A DNA stretch of 9,389 bases from an uncultured Bacillota bacterium (GCA_937890735.1 CALACZ010000178.1:1-9389); one strand, 5' to 3'; counted from the first letter of the stretch, positions 1-7,879 are shown. Made by a program: numbers and translations. Notes: a model not told the origin generated them from the sequence alone.

Positions 1-2906
1 GCCTGATATTCGCCCGAAAAGTTCAGGTCAATATCCGGCACCTTGTCGCCGCCGAAGCCGAGGAACGTTTCAAACGGGATGTTGAACCCGTCCTTATCCA
101 GCCGCGCGCCGCACCTGGGGCACACTGCGTCCGGCAGATCCGCGCCGCAGGCACAGCCGTCCGGCACGTCAAACGTCGTAAAGTGGCACTGTGGGCAGCG
201 GTAATGCGGCGGGAAGGAGTTGACCTCCGTAATGCCGGACAAAAACGCCACAATGGACGAGCCGACCGACCCACGCGAGCCGACGAGATAGCCGTGCTCC
301 AGCGAGTTCTGCACCAGCTTCTGCGCCGACATATAGATCACGTCGTAATGGCACGAAATGATGTCGTGCATCTCCGTGTCCACGCGCTTGCGGATGAGCT
401 CCGGCGGATTCTCGCCGTACAGCCGCTCCAGCTTGCCGTACACGAGCTTTTGCAGATCCTCCACGGAGTTTTCGATCTTCGGCGCAAACAGATTGTGCGG
501 CACGGGGCGCACATCGTCGCACCAGTCCGCGATGAGATTCGGGTTCGTCACCACGACCTCGTGCGCCTTTTCCGCGCCGAGGTACGAAAATTCCTCCAGC
601 ATCTCGTCCGTCGTCTTAAAATACAGCGGCAGCGGACGGTCGGCGTCCTGCATCTGCTTGGTGGCAAGCAGGATGTGGCGGTAAATTTCGTCCTCCGGGT
701 CGAGGAAATGCACGTCGCCCGTGGCGCAGACGGGCTTGCCCAGCTCCTCGCCGAGCTTTACGATGGTGCGGTTGAAGCCGCGCAGCTCGTCCTCGCTCTG
801 CGCCATGCCCTTGTCGAGCATAAAGCGGTTGTTGCAGATGGGCTGAATTTCCAAAAAGTCGTAAAACGACGCCAGCCGCCGCAGCTCCGCCCAGCTCTTG
901 TGATCCACGACCGCCTGAAACAGCTCGCCCGCCTCGCACGCCGAGCCGATGATGAGCCCCTCGCGCCACTTCAGCAGCTCCGACTTCGGCATGATGGGCA
1001 CGCGCTTGAAATATTCCAGATTGCCCAGCGACACCAGCCGGTAGAGATTGCGCAATCCCACGGAGTTTTTGGCAAACACGATGATATGCCGCGCGCGGCG
1101 GTCGAGAATTTTGCCGCCGGAGCGCAGCGTCGCCATCAGCGGATTTACGTCCGGCAGGCGCTCAATGCCGCGCTCTTGCAGCATCGTGAAGAATTTTGAC
1201 AGCAGCAGCCCGCAGGTGATGGCGTCGTCCGACGCGCGGTGGTGGTTAAATTCCGGCAGGCTCAGGGCGTTTGCCACGATGTCGAGCTTGAATTTGTTCA
1301 GCTCCGGCATCAGATTCTGCGCCAGCACGAGCGTGTCGAGATATGTCGGGTCATAGTCGATGCCCTGCCGCTCGCACGCCGCCTTGATAAAACCGACGTC
1401 AAAATCCGCGTTGTGCGCGCACAGCGGACGGTCGCCCACAAATTCCAGGAATTTCGGCAGCGCCGTAGAAATATCCGGCGCGCCCACGAGCATCGCGTCG
1501 GTAATGCCGGTCAGCTCGACGATCTTCGCGTCCAGAAGCCGCCCCGGGGCGACGAACGACTCGAATTTTTCCAGCACCTCGCCGTCCTTCATGCGCGCCG
1601 CGCCGATCTCGATGATCACGTCGTGCTGCGACGAAAGCCCCGTTGTCTCCAGATCGAACGCCACATATTCGCAGCCCACCGGCGCGTCCAGCGCGCCGTG
1701 CACGGCGATGCGGTCGTCCACATCGTTTACATAATATCCTTCGCAGCCATAGAGAATTTGAATATTCTCCTCCGTGCCCGCGACCTTTGCCCTGCTCGCC
1801 GCCTTCATCGCGTCCGGGAACGAGTGGACGCAGCCGTGGTCGGTGATGGCGATGGCGCGATGCCCCCACGACGCGGCGCGCTTCACGGCGTCGGCGGTCT
1901 TGGTCAGCGCGTCCATGGCGGACATCGCCGTGTGCAGATGCAGCTCCACGCGCTTTTCCGGCGCACTGTCGCGGCGTTTGGGCGCAGAGACCTCGCCGAT
2001 GGAGTTCGGCTGCATCACCATTTCGTTGTCATAGCGGTCAAAGGTCATCTTACCCTGAATGGTCACCCACATCCCGGGTGCTTTGATCTTTTCCAGAATG
2101 GGCTTCGCCTTGTCCGTCTCCATGAACTGGTTCACGCGCACCGAGCCGGTGTAGTCCGTCACATCAAAGCTCACCACCCACGCCCCGCGCTTTTTGAGCT
2201 CCCGGTGGTTGACCGCAAAGACCTTGCCCTGCACGCACACGCGGTACATATCGAGGTTCAGGTCCTTCATCGGCGTGGACTCGGCGCGGAAAGGCTTGCC
2301 GAAGATCCAGTTCTCCGGCATGGGGGCGGACGGCTTTGCCGCGCGCTCCTTTGCCGCAGCAATAACGGGTGCGTTTTTCATCGCCTCGCGGCGGATACGC
2401 TCCGTCTCGGCAAACAGCTCCTGCGCGGAGCGCTCGCTGTGGGCGTGAATTTCGATCGGCACGCGCACACCGAAGCGCTCTTCAATAAACCGCTGCACCT
2501 TCGGCACGTGCTCCAGCAGCTCCGCGCGCCCGTTGGCGGGCAGATGCACGTCGATGCGCTCGCGCGTGATCTCCCACCGCGCCCCGGCAAGGCTCGCCGC
2601 CGCCGGAGAATACGCCTGCGCAAACGCGCGGTACAGCGCCCGCGGCGGCAGCGTCTCCAGCGCACTTTCGGGATAATGCACCTGCAATTCCAGCGCCCGC
2701 AGCCCGTACCGCTGTTCGATCGCGGCGCGGGCTGTGTCCAGCAGTTCTTCAGTTATGTAAACCTCCGAGTCCAGTTCCAACATGATCGTCCGCGCCGCAC
2801 GGTCGAGCTGCGCATCGCGCAGCCGCAGCCCGGACAGCAGTGATCGCTGCTCGTCCTCCGGCTCGTAATCCGGGAACAGGCTCAAAAAAGATACTTCCCG
2901 CTCCAT
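1..2906 (-). CDS. polC: DNA polymerase III PolC-type alpha subunit, N-terminal 968 residues (gene continues past the left edge)
   Basis: Replicative DNA polymerase of Bacillota that synthesises chromosomal DNA and proofreads with its own 3'-5' exonuclease. I translated the frame from the ATG at 2906 to base 1 and found no stop or frameshift. Domains: N-terminal region to about 200; OB-fold about 217-300; first half of the PHP domain with HLHT at 323-326, ITDHG at 354-358 and GCE ending at E389; DEDDh exonuclease about 412-590 with D418/E420 (FDLETTG), D503 (HNADFD) and H576/D581; second PHP half about 625-755; polymerase palm with GSRGSVGSS at 876-884; a CxxC...CxxC zinc finger at C904/C907 and C929/C932; and PDIDLNFSGEY at 957-967, carrying the catalytic D958 and D960. 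The family is usually about 1,440 residues, so about a third is outside the window. The start has GAGG six bases upstream, 26 bases after ispG, so it is probably the last gene of the operon seen here. Identity is very secure from the PHP-exonuclease-palm order. Confidence 0.98.
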   Translation of the reverse strand, partial: MEREVSFLSLFPDYEPEDEQRSLLSGLRLRDAQLDRAARTIMLELDSEVYITEELLDTARAAIEQRYGLRALELQVHYPESALETLPPRALYRAFAQAYSPAAASLAGARWEITRERIDVHLPANGRAELLEHVPKVQRFIEERFGVRVPIEIHAHSERSAQELFAETERIRREAMKNAPVIAAAKERAAKPSAPMPENWIFGKPFRAESTPMKDLNLDMYRVCVQGKVFAVNHRELKKRGAWVVSFDVTDYTGSVRVNQFMETDKAKPILEKIKAPGMWVTIQGKMTFDRYDNEMVMQPNSIGEVSAPKRRDSAPEKRVELHLHTAMSAMDALTKTADAVKRAASWGHRAIAITDHGCVHSFPDAMKAASRAKVAGTEENIQILYGCEGYYVNDVDDRIAVHGALDAPVGCEYVAFDLETTGLSSQHDVIIEIGAARMKDGEVLEKFESFVAPGRLLDAKIVELTGITDAMLVGAPDISTALPKFLEFVGDRPLCAHNADFDVGFIKAACERQGIDYDPTYLDTLVLAQNLMPELNKFKLDIVANALSLPEFNHHRASDDAITCGLLLSKFFTMLQERGIERLPDVNPLMATLRSGGKILDRRARHIIVFAKNSVGLRNLYRLVSLGNLEYFKRVPIMPKSELLKWREGLIIGSACEAGELFQAVVDHKSWAELRRLASFYDFLEIQPICNNRFMLDKGMAQSEDELRGFNRTIVKLGEELGKPVCATGDVHFLDPEDEIYRHILLATKQMQDADRPLPLYFKTTDEMLEEFSYLGAEKAHEVVVTNPNLIADWCDDVRPVPHNLFAPKIENSVEDLQKLVYGKLERLYGENPPELIRKRVDTEMHDIISCHYDVIYMSAQKLVQNSLEHGYLVGSRGSVGSSIVAFLSGITEVNSFPPHYRCPQCHFTTFDVPDGCACGADLPDAVCPRCGARLDKDGFNIPFETFLGFGGDKVPDIDLNFSGEYQ

Positions 2907-2932
2907 GTCGTTCCTCGTTCGTATTCCAATGC

Positions 2933-3970
2933 TTACAGCTTCTCTATCTGACGAAGCAGCTCCGGCAGCAGCTCGTCATACGGCAGGCGCATTTTCTGCT
3001 CGCCGCGCACAAACAGCACCCCGCAGTCCTCACCGCCGGCAATGCCGATGTCCGCCTCGCGCGCCTCGCCCGGACCGTTCACCACGCAGCCCATCACAGC
3101 AACGGTGATCGGCTTTTCGCAGTCCGCCAGCGCCTGCTCCACGCGGTTGGCAAGTCCGATGAGGTCGATGCGCGTGCGCCCGCAAGTCGGGCACGAGATG
3201 ATATTCACGCCGCCCTGCCGCACGCCCGCCGCCTTTAAGATCGCCTTCGCGGCGACGACCTCGCGCACGGGGTCTGCCGTGAGCGAAACGCGTACCGTGT
3301 CGCCGATGCCCATGCACAAAAGCCCGCCGATGCCCATGGCGGATTTGATCGTGCCCATATATTCCGTGCCGGTCTCGGTCACGCCGATGTGCAGCGGATA
3401 GTCGGACTGCTCGGAAAACAGCCGGTACGCCTGCATCATAAGCGGGACATTGCTCGACTTCATCGACACGCAGATGTCCGTAAAATCGCAGTCCTCCAGC
3501 AGGCGGATGTGCGAAAACGCGCTCTCCACCAGCGCCTCCGGCGTCGGATGTCCGTATTTTTGCAGAAGCGCCTTGTCGAGGCTTCCGCCGTTCACGCCGA
3601 TGCGGATGGGGATGTGCCGCGCGCGGCACGCGTCCACCACAGCGCGCACGCGGTCTTCGCCCCCGATGTTGCCGGGGTTGATGCGAATTTTCGCCGCGCC
3701 GCCCTCGGCTGCCAAAATTGCCAGCCGGTAGTCAAAATGGATGTCCGCCACCAGCGGCAGCGGCGAATATCTGCAAATTTCAGCAAAGCCGCGCGCCGCC
3801 TCGCGGTCGGGCACGGCAAGCCGCGCGATCTGGCAGCCCGCCGCCGCCAGCGCGTCCAGCTGGGCAAGCGACCCCTCCACGTCGGTCGTGCGCGTGTTCA
3901 GCATCGACTGGATGCTCACCGGCGCGCCGCCGCCCACGGGGACACTCCCCACCATAATTCTCTTTGTCAT
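2933..3970 (-). CDS. ispG: 4-hydroxy-3-methylbut-2-en-1-yl diphosphate synthase (flavodoxin/ferredoxin), IspG/GcpE
   Basis: Cytosolic iron-sulphur enzyme of the MEP isoprenoid pathway. It reductively converts 2-C-methyl-D-erythritol 2,4-cyclodiphosphate to HMBPP, the penultimate step before IPP and DMAPP. The protein is 345 residues, normal for the short bacterial form. The N-terminal TIM-barrel part shows GGGAPVSIQSM near the start, then ADIHFDY and IRINPGNIG. The C-terminal part has the [4Fe-4S] ligands C260 and C263 (SCPTCGR), C295 and E302 (GCVVNGPGE), at the same spacing as the E. coli ligands 270/273/305/312 as I recall them. I chose the ATG at 3970: GAGGAG lies six bases upstream and overlaps the rseP stop, and MTKR is the usual beginning of the family. 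A TTG six codons upstream (3988) keeps the frame open but would lie inside rseP. It is 10 bases after rseP and 26 before polC. With dxr two genes upstream, the operon holds two steps of the same pathway. Confidence 0.97.
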   Translation of the reverse strand: MTKRIMVGSVPVGGGAPVSIQSMLNTRTTDVEGSLAQLDALAAAGCQIARLAVPDREAARGFAEICRYSPLPLVADIHFDYRLAILAAEGGAAKIRINPGNIGGEDRVRAVVDACRARHIPIRIGVNGGSLDKALLQKYGHPTPEALVESAFSHIRLLEDCDFTDICVSMKSSNVPLMMQAYRLFSEQSDYPLHIGVTETGTEYMGTIKSAMGIGGLLCMGIGDTVRVSLTADPVREVVAAKAILKAAGVRQGGVNIISCPTCGRTRIDLIGLANRVEQALADCEKPITVAVMGCVVNGPGEAREADIGIAGGEDCGVLFVRGEQKMRLPYDELLPELLRQIEKL

Positions 3971-3976
3971 TGCCAG

Positions 3977-3982
3977 CTCCTC
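3977..3982 (-). promoter_or_regulatory. Ribosome binding site deciding the ATG start of ispG
   Basis: GAGGAG shares bases with the TGA stop of rseP and lies six bases before the ispG ATG at 3970. It rules in favour of this ATG over the upstream TTG at 3988. Confidence 0.75.
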
Positions 3983-5039
3983 AAGCAAACAGCTTCCAGA
4001 TGTCCTTGAATGTCACAAACGCCATAAACGCCAGCAGCGCGATCATGCCCGCCGCGTGCACATAGCCCTCATATTTGGGCGGAATTTTCTTTTTGGTCAG
4101 CGCGGTAAAGAGCGTCCCCACCAGCAGCAGGAAAATGCGCCCGCCGTCGAGCGCCGGGATGGGCAGCATATTCATCACCGCCAGATTGATGGCGATAAAC
4201 GCCGCCAGATACGCGATATTCGCCGCCGCGTCCGCCTTTGTTGCCGACTGCTCGCCCGTCTCGGCGATGACCGACACGATGCCGACAGGTCCACTCATCT
4301 CGTCCATTGACACCGCGCCGGAAATGAGATCCTCCAGCCCCAGCCAGACCAGGCGCGTAAAATCCATTGCCGTGTTCCAGCTTGTTTTCATCACCGAGCC
4401 GAAGGTTTTTTCCTCCATGCCGAAGTAAAAGCCGTATTTCACCTGCGTTTCGCCGTCCACAGTGTACTCCACCGGCGTCATCGCGAAATCCTTCAGCTCC
4501 ACGAGCTTGCCGTCCCGGCGCACGACAAGGTCGAACACGCCCGTTTTGTTGCGTGCGAGCAGCATCGACACGTCCGACTGGATATATACCCGCCGCCCGT
4601 CGATCTTGTAAATTTCATCGCCCGCCTGCAAGCCCTCCGCCGATTCATACGGGCAGCCCTCGTAAAACGAGTCGATGCGCGGCACGGCGAAAAAGCCCGC
4701 CGCCGTGCTGAACAGGATCACCAGCACCAGCACGCCTGTGACAAAGTTCATAAACGACCCCGCCGCCAGAATGATGAGCCGCCGCCACCACGGTTTGGAC
4801 GTGAAGGCGCGCGGGTTGTCGCTGGACTCATCCTCGCCCTCCATCGCGCAGTAGCCGCCGATGGGGATGCAGCGCAGGGAGTATGTCGTCTCGCCCTTCG
4901 TCTTTTTGACGAGCGCCGGTCCCATGCACACGGCAAATTCATTCACCTGCACGTCCAGCGCCTTGGCGGTGAGAAAATGCCCCAGCTCGTGCACAAAAAT
5001 GAGCACGCCGAAGATGAGAATTGCGATCAGGATATACAT
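3981..5039 (-). CDS. rseP: RIP metalloprotease RseP/RasP family (site-2 protease) with one PDZ domain
   Basis: Membrane-embedded zinc protease that cuts transmembrane segments of anti-sigma factors and remnant signal peptides (regulated intramembrane proteolysis). The zinc-binding HELGH is at 17-21 inside the first membrane segment, and the third ligand lies in NMLPIPALDGG at 290-300 (D298). Membrane segments are apparent at about 1-22, 88-115, 270-295 and 328-348. A single PDZ-like domain lies at about 118-200 (GLQAGDEIYKIDG at 136-148), and the family motif MSGPVGIV is at 248-255. At 352 residues it is shorter than E. coli RseP (about 450, two PDZ domains) and B. subtilis RasP (about 420), but fits the compact clostridial form. 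The ATG at 5039 is preceded by AAGGTG, which overlaps the dxr stop, 9 bases away. The substrate cannot be told from this window because no anti-sigma factor gene is nearby. The family is certain; the name RseP versus RasP is convention. Confidence 0.95.
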   Translation of the reverse strand: MYILIAILIFGVLIFVHELGHFLTAKALDVQVNEFAVCMGPALVKKTKGETTYSLRCIPIGGYCAMEGEDESSDNPRAFTSKPWWRRLIILAAGSFMNFVTGVLVLVILFSTAAGFFAVPRIDSFYEGCPYESAEGLQAGDEIYKIDGRRVYIQSDVSMLLARNKTGVFDLVVRRDGKLVELKDFAMTPVEYTVDGETQVKYGFYFGMEEKTFGSVMKTSWNTAMDFTRLVWLGLEDLISGAVSMDEMSGPVGIVSVIAETGEQSATKADAAANIAYLAAFIAINLAVMNMLPIPALDGGRIFLLLVGTLFTALTKKKIPPKYEGYVHAAGMIALLAFMAFVTFKDIWKLFA

Positions 5040-5048
5040 GGCATCACC

Positions 5049-6200
5049 TTATCTTAAAAACTTGGCGCGGACAGCCTCCCGCGCCAGCGCGTCGGCGCGC
5101 TCCGCCGTCTCCAGCGAGTCAAGAGCCTCGCGCGGCACGCGCTGCATGGCTTCGTCCACCGCCTCCGCGATCTGCAAAAAGCCGATCCGCTCCTGCAAAA
5201 ACAGCCCCACCGCCGCCTCGTTCGCGCCGTTGAGCACGGCGCACGCCGTGCCGCCCGCGGCAGCCGCCTGTTTGGCAAGCCGCAGGCAGGAAAACGCGTC
5301 CTCGTCCGGCTGCCGGAACGTCAGCGCCGGGCACGACAGCAGATCGAGCGGCGGCGCAGGATTTTCCCGCCGCGCGGGATACGTCAGCGCCAGCGAAATG
5401 GGCAGGCGCATATCGGGCGTGCCGAGCTGTGCGAGCATCGCGCCGTCGCAGAACTCCACGAGCGAATGCACGATCGACTGCCGGTGGATGACCGCCGTCA
5501 CTTTAGACAGCGGCAGATCGTACAGGCGCATCGCCTCAATGATCTCAAGTCCCTTGTTCATGAGCGTCGCGGAGTCCACCGTGATCTTCGCGCCCATGGT
5601 CCAGTTCGGATGGCGCAGCGCGTCGGCGCGCGTTTTGCCCGCCAACTCCGCGCGCGTCATGCCGAAAAACGGTCCGCCGGAGCACGTCAGGATGAGCCTG
5701 CGCACCTCGCCCCGGTCGCGGCAGCCCATCAGGCACTGAAAGATCGCCGAATGCTCCGAATCGACCGGGATGATCTCCGCGCCGTACTGCGCCGCCTCGC
5801 GCATGACCAGCTCACCCGCGCAGACGAGCGTCTCTTTGTTCGCCAGCGCAATGCGCTTTTTCGCGCGGATGGCGCTGAGCGTCGGGCGCAGCCCGATCAT
5901 GCCGGACACCGCCGTGACGACCGTGTCCGCCGCCGGAAGCTCCGCCGCCGCGAGCAGACCTGCCATGCCGCTTTCTACCCTAATATTCATATCCGCCAGC
6001 CGCGCTTTTAATTCCTGCGCAGCGGCTTCGTCGTATAAAACCGCCAGCTCCGGCTGCACCGCGCGGCACTGTGCCTCCAGCGCGTCCACGCCGGTATTCG
6101 CCGTCAGCGCCGCCACGCGCACGCCAAGCGTCTGTGCCACATCCAGCGTCTGCCGCCCGATCGACCCCGTCGAGCCGAGGACGGAAATGCAGCGGCTCAC
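5049..6200 (-). CDS. dxr: 1-deoxy-D-xylulose 5-phosphate reductoisomerase (DXR)
   Basis: NADPH- and divalent-metal-dependent enzyme making 2-C-methyl-D-erythritol 4-phosphate from DXP, the committed step of the MEP isoprenoid pathway in the cytosol. The 383-residue protein begins with the nucleotide-binding GSTGSIG at 9-15. It shows ALANKETL at about 119-126, the metal-binding PVDSEHSAIFQ (D147, E149), SGGPF at 174-178, HPNWTMG and NKGLEIIEA (E219), then IHRQSIVHS and LGTPDMRLPI. Length is normal. I set the start at the GTG at 6200: GGGAGG lies six bases upstream, and this GTG overlaps the cdsA stop as GTGA, a classic translational coupling. Another GTG six codons upstream (6218) would add MDGRHS, has no obvious ribosome binding site and overlaps cdsA by 22 bases, so I consider it unlikely. 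A 9-base gap separates dxr from rseP. Confidence 0.96.
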   Translation of the reverse strand: MSRCISVLGSTGSIGRQTLDVAQTLGVRVAALTANTGVDALEAQCRAVQPELAVLYDEAAAQELKARLADMNIRVESGMAGLLAAAELPAADTVVTAVSGMIGLRPTLSAIRAKKRIALANKETLVCAGELVMREAAQYGAEIIPVDSEHSAIFQCLMGCRDRGEVRRLILTCSGGPFFGMTRAELAGKTRADALRHPNWTMGAKITVDSATLMNKGLEIIEAMRLYDLPLSKVTAVIHRQSIVHSLVEFCDGAMLAQLGTPDMRLPISLALTYPARRENPAPPLDLLSCPALTFRQPDEDAFSCLRLAKQAAAAGGTACAVLNGANEAAVGLFLQERIGFLQIAEAVDEAMQRVPREALDSLETAERADALAREAVRAKFLR

Positions 6201-7030
6201 AGAATGCCTCCCATCCACATCACCATGCCGTACACGACCGGCGCGATGAACATCGTGGAGTCAAAGCGGTCGAGCACGCCGCCGTGCGTCAGGAAAATAT
6301 GGCTGTAGTCCTTGATGCACGCCTCGCGCTTGATGACGCTCATCGACAGGTCGCCGAGCTGCCCGAAGATATTCGCAGCCACGCCGATCACCGCCAGATA
6401 CCACAGCGGCAGCTCCATGCTCCACGCCGCACGCGCGATGAGCCCGAGGATCACCATCCCCAGCGCGCTGCCGATCGGGCCGCCGATGCCGCCCGCCCAC
6501 GTTTTTTTCGGGCTGACGCGCGGCGCCATCTTTTTGCCGCCGAAGATCATCCCGGCAAACATCGAAAACGAGTCGCCGATAAACGCCACCACAAACGGCA
6601 TCAGTACATACGCCGTGCCAAGGCCCCGCAGCAGCGCGATGCAGCCGTACATCGCCGGGAACACGAACCCCGCCACGACGCACACAGCCAGATCCTTAAA
6701 CGGGATCTCCTCAGACGTGCCGTGCAGATGCACGACCTCATAAAACAGCGCCACCACATACAAAAACGCAAACGCCGGATACGCGCGCAGCGCCCACGCG
6801 GCATTCGCTGCCCCCGTCGCGGCAAACACGGTCATCACCGTCACCACGGCGCACAGGATGGTCAGCACATACAGCCGCTTTGGCTTTTTTGCCGCCGTGT
6901 GCAGCAGCTCATACGCCGCCGCGCCCGCGATGGCAGCCGCCAAAATTGCCGTGGCGATGGGCGGCAGCACCAGCAGAACGACGAGCAGCAGCGGCACGCC
7001 GATGGCGGCGACCAGCAGTCTCTGTTTCAT
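6197..7030 (-). CDS. cdsA: Phosphatidate cytidylyltransferase (CDP-diacylglycerol synthase)
   Basis: Integral membrane enzyme that joins phosphatidic acid and CTP to give CDP-diacylglycerol, the precursor of phosphatidylglycerol, cardiolipin and related phospholipids. The 277-residue protein is almost wholly hydrophobic, with about eight membrane segments (for example 5-35, 55-75, 85-100, 113-134, 140-163, 184-203, 210-226, 259-273). Family landmarks are GDSFS (D153), RVSPKKTWAG at 171-180 and the C-terminal CDP-diglyceride synthetase signature at 231-257, with SVIKR, KD at 240-241, HGG at 249-251 and DRFD at 254-257. Just before the HGG the sequence is FLT, where the signature usually has a proline/glycine pair such as IPG; this departure is listed as a finding. 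The ATG at 7030 overlaps the uppS stop as ATGA and has GGAGG nine bases upstream. The stop overlaps the dxr start. Confidence 0.96.
   Translation of the reverse strand: MKQRLLVAAIGVPLLLVVLLVLPPIATAILAAAIAGAAAYELLHTAAKKPKRLYVLTILCAVVTVMTVFAATGAANAAWALRAYPAFAFLYVVALFYEVVHLHGTSEEIPFKDLAVCVVAGFVFPAMYGCIALLRGLGTAYVLMPFVVAFIGDSFSMFAGMIFGGKKMAPRVSPKKTWAGGIGGPIGSALGMVILGLIARAAWSMELPLWYLAVIGVAANIFGQLGDLSMSVIKREACIKDYSHIFLTHGGVLDRFDSTMFIAPVVYGMVMWMGGIL
6207..6212 (-). promoter_or_regulatory. Ribosome binding site deciding the GTG start of dxr
   Basis: GGGAGG inside the end of cdsA, six bases upstream of the GTG at 6200 and overlapping the codons of the last cdsA residues. It favours the GTG at 6200 over the in-frame GTG at 6218. 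Confidence 0.75.
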
Positions 7031-7761
7031 TTCTTCACGCCTCCAAACCGGCGGTCGCGCTTGTGATACGCCGCGATCGCCCTGTCAAGTTCCCGCTCGT
7101 CAAAGTCGGGCCAGAGCACATCGGTAAAATAATACTCCGAATATGCCGACTGCCACAGCAGAAAATTGCTGACCCGCTCCTCGCCCGACGGGCGGATGAT
7201 GAGCTCCGGGTCGGGGATGCCCGCCGTGTACAGCAGTCCCCCGAACGCTTCCTCCGTCAGCTCCTCCGGCTTTTTTTCGCCCGCGGCGCACTGCGCGGCA
7301 AAGCGCCGCGCGGCGTGGACGATCTCGTCCCGCCCGCCGTAGTTGATGCAGACGTTCGCCTGAAAGCCGTCGTAATGCGTCGAAATTTCCGCCGTGCGCT
7401 CAATAAGCGCGCGCAGCTCCGGGCTGATGCGGGACAGGTCGCCCAGCACCTTCAGCCGGATGTGATCCTGCTCCATCTCGTCGATGGCTTCGTGCAGGTA
7501 CTTTTCAAACAGCGCCATGATGCACTCGACTTCTTCGCGCGAGCGCTTCCAGTTTTCCGTGGAAAATGCGTACACCGTCAGGTATTTCACCCCGATGGAG
7601 CGGCAGTACGTCGCAATGCGCCGGAACGTCTCCGCCCCGGCGGCGTGCCCCGCCGTGCGCGGCAGTCCGCGCTTTTTTGCCCAGCGCCCGTTGCCGTCCA
7701 TGATGATGGCGATATGCTCCGGCGGCGGGAGCTTTTGTGTTTTTCTTGTAAATAAATCCAT
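7027..7761 (-). CDS. uppS: Isoprenyl transferase / di-trans,poly-cis-undecaprenyl-diphosphate synthase (cis-prenyltransferase)
   Basis: Adds IPP units in cis to farnesyl diphosphate to make undecaprenyl diphosphate, the lipid carrier for peptidoglycan and other envelope polymers, at the cytoplasmic face of the membrane. All cis-prenyltransferase regions are visible in the 244 residues: HIAIIMDGNGRW at 16-27 with catalytic D22, R-x-x-GH-x-x-G at about 35-42, YAFSTENWKRS at 64-74, INYGGRDEI at 139-147, and RPSGE at 190-194 followed by RVSNFLLWQ at 196-204. Length is normal. The usual TENWKRP has serine in place of proline, a common variation. The ATG at 7761 has GAGG seven bases upstream. A terminator-like stem lies 17-40 bases before the start, so expression relative to pyrH-frr may differ. 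The gene supplies the use of the isoprenoids made through dxr and ispG downstream. Confidence 0.97.
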   Translation of the reverse strand: MDLFTRKTQKLPPPEHIAIIMDGNGRWAKKRGLPRTAGHAAGAETFRRIATYCRSIGVKYLTVYAFSTENWKRSREEVECIMALFEKYLHEAIDEMEQDHIRLKVLGDLSRISPELRALIERTAEISTHYDGFQANVCINYGGRDEIVHAARRFAAQCAAGEKKPEELTEEAFGGLLYTAGIPDPELIIRPSGEERVSNFLLWQSAYSEYYFTDVLWPDFDERELDRAIAAYHKRDRRFGGVKK

Positions 7762-7777
7762 AGTCCTGCCTCAAGAC

Positions 7778-7801
7778 AAAAGCCGCCGGATGGCGGCTTT
7801 T
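7778..7801 (-). terminator. Terminator-like hairpin between frr and uppS
   Basis: A perfect 10-base inverted repeat with arms 7778-7787 and 7792-7801 around a 4-base loop (plus-strand GGAT). The six inner pairs are all G-C and the outer four are A-T. Read on the minus strand the stem ends GGCGGCTTTT and continues GTCTT, a short U-rich tail, which looks like an intrinsic terminator. It ends 16 bases before the uppS start, just ahead of its ribosome binding site, so it may be a leaky terminator or attenuator rather than a full stop. On the plus strand the tail is only TTTT, so it is weaker there. Confidence 0.6.
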
Positions 7802-7858
7802 CGTCGGGTAACTGTAAATCGGAACAGCAGTGCGTGCCTCGGCGCGTGCTTTTTGATC

Positions 7859-7871
7859 GCCGCGAAGCGGC
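7859..7871. repeat. Short GC-rich hairpin GCCGC-GAA-GCGGC
   Basis: Perfect 5-base arms 7859-7863 and 7867-7871 around GAA. It has no adjacent T run on either strand that would make a standard terminator, though TTTTT lies a few bases to its left on the plus strand. It sits next to the tandem TATTCAC copies and may be part of one repetitive element. Confidence 0.5.
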
Positions 7872-7879
7872 ACCACACT

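Noticed and set aside
183..1199. Plus-strand open frame of 338 codons opposite polC
   Set aside because: Same reasoning: shadow of the PolC exonuclease-to-palm region with Arg/His/Val/Leu-rich composition and no family resemblance.
1239..2843. Plus-strand open frame of 534 codons opposite polC
   Set aside because: It is antisense to unbroken, motif-rich PolC sequence. Its translation is a low-complexity mix rich in Arg, His, Val and Leu with no recognisable motif, as expected for the antisense of GC-rich coding DNA. No ribosome binding site or promoter was evident.
3971..3988. Upstream TTG start for ispG at 3988
   Set aside because: It would lie inside rseP, has no visible ribosome binding site, and the ATG at 3970 has GAGGAG at good spacing.
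6071..7066. Plus-strand open frame of 331 codons opposite cdsA and the start of dxr
   Set aside because: Shadow frame with extreme Arg/His content, opposite conserved genes with matching start and stop overlaps.
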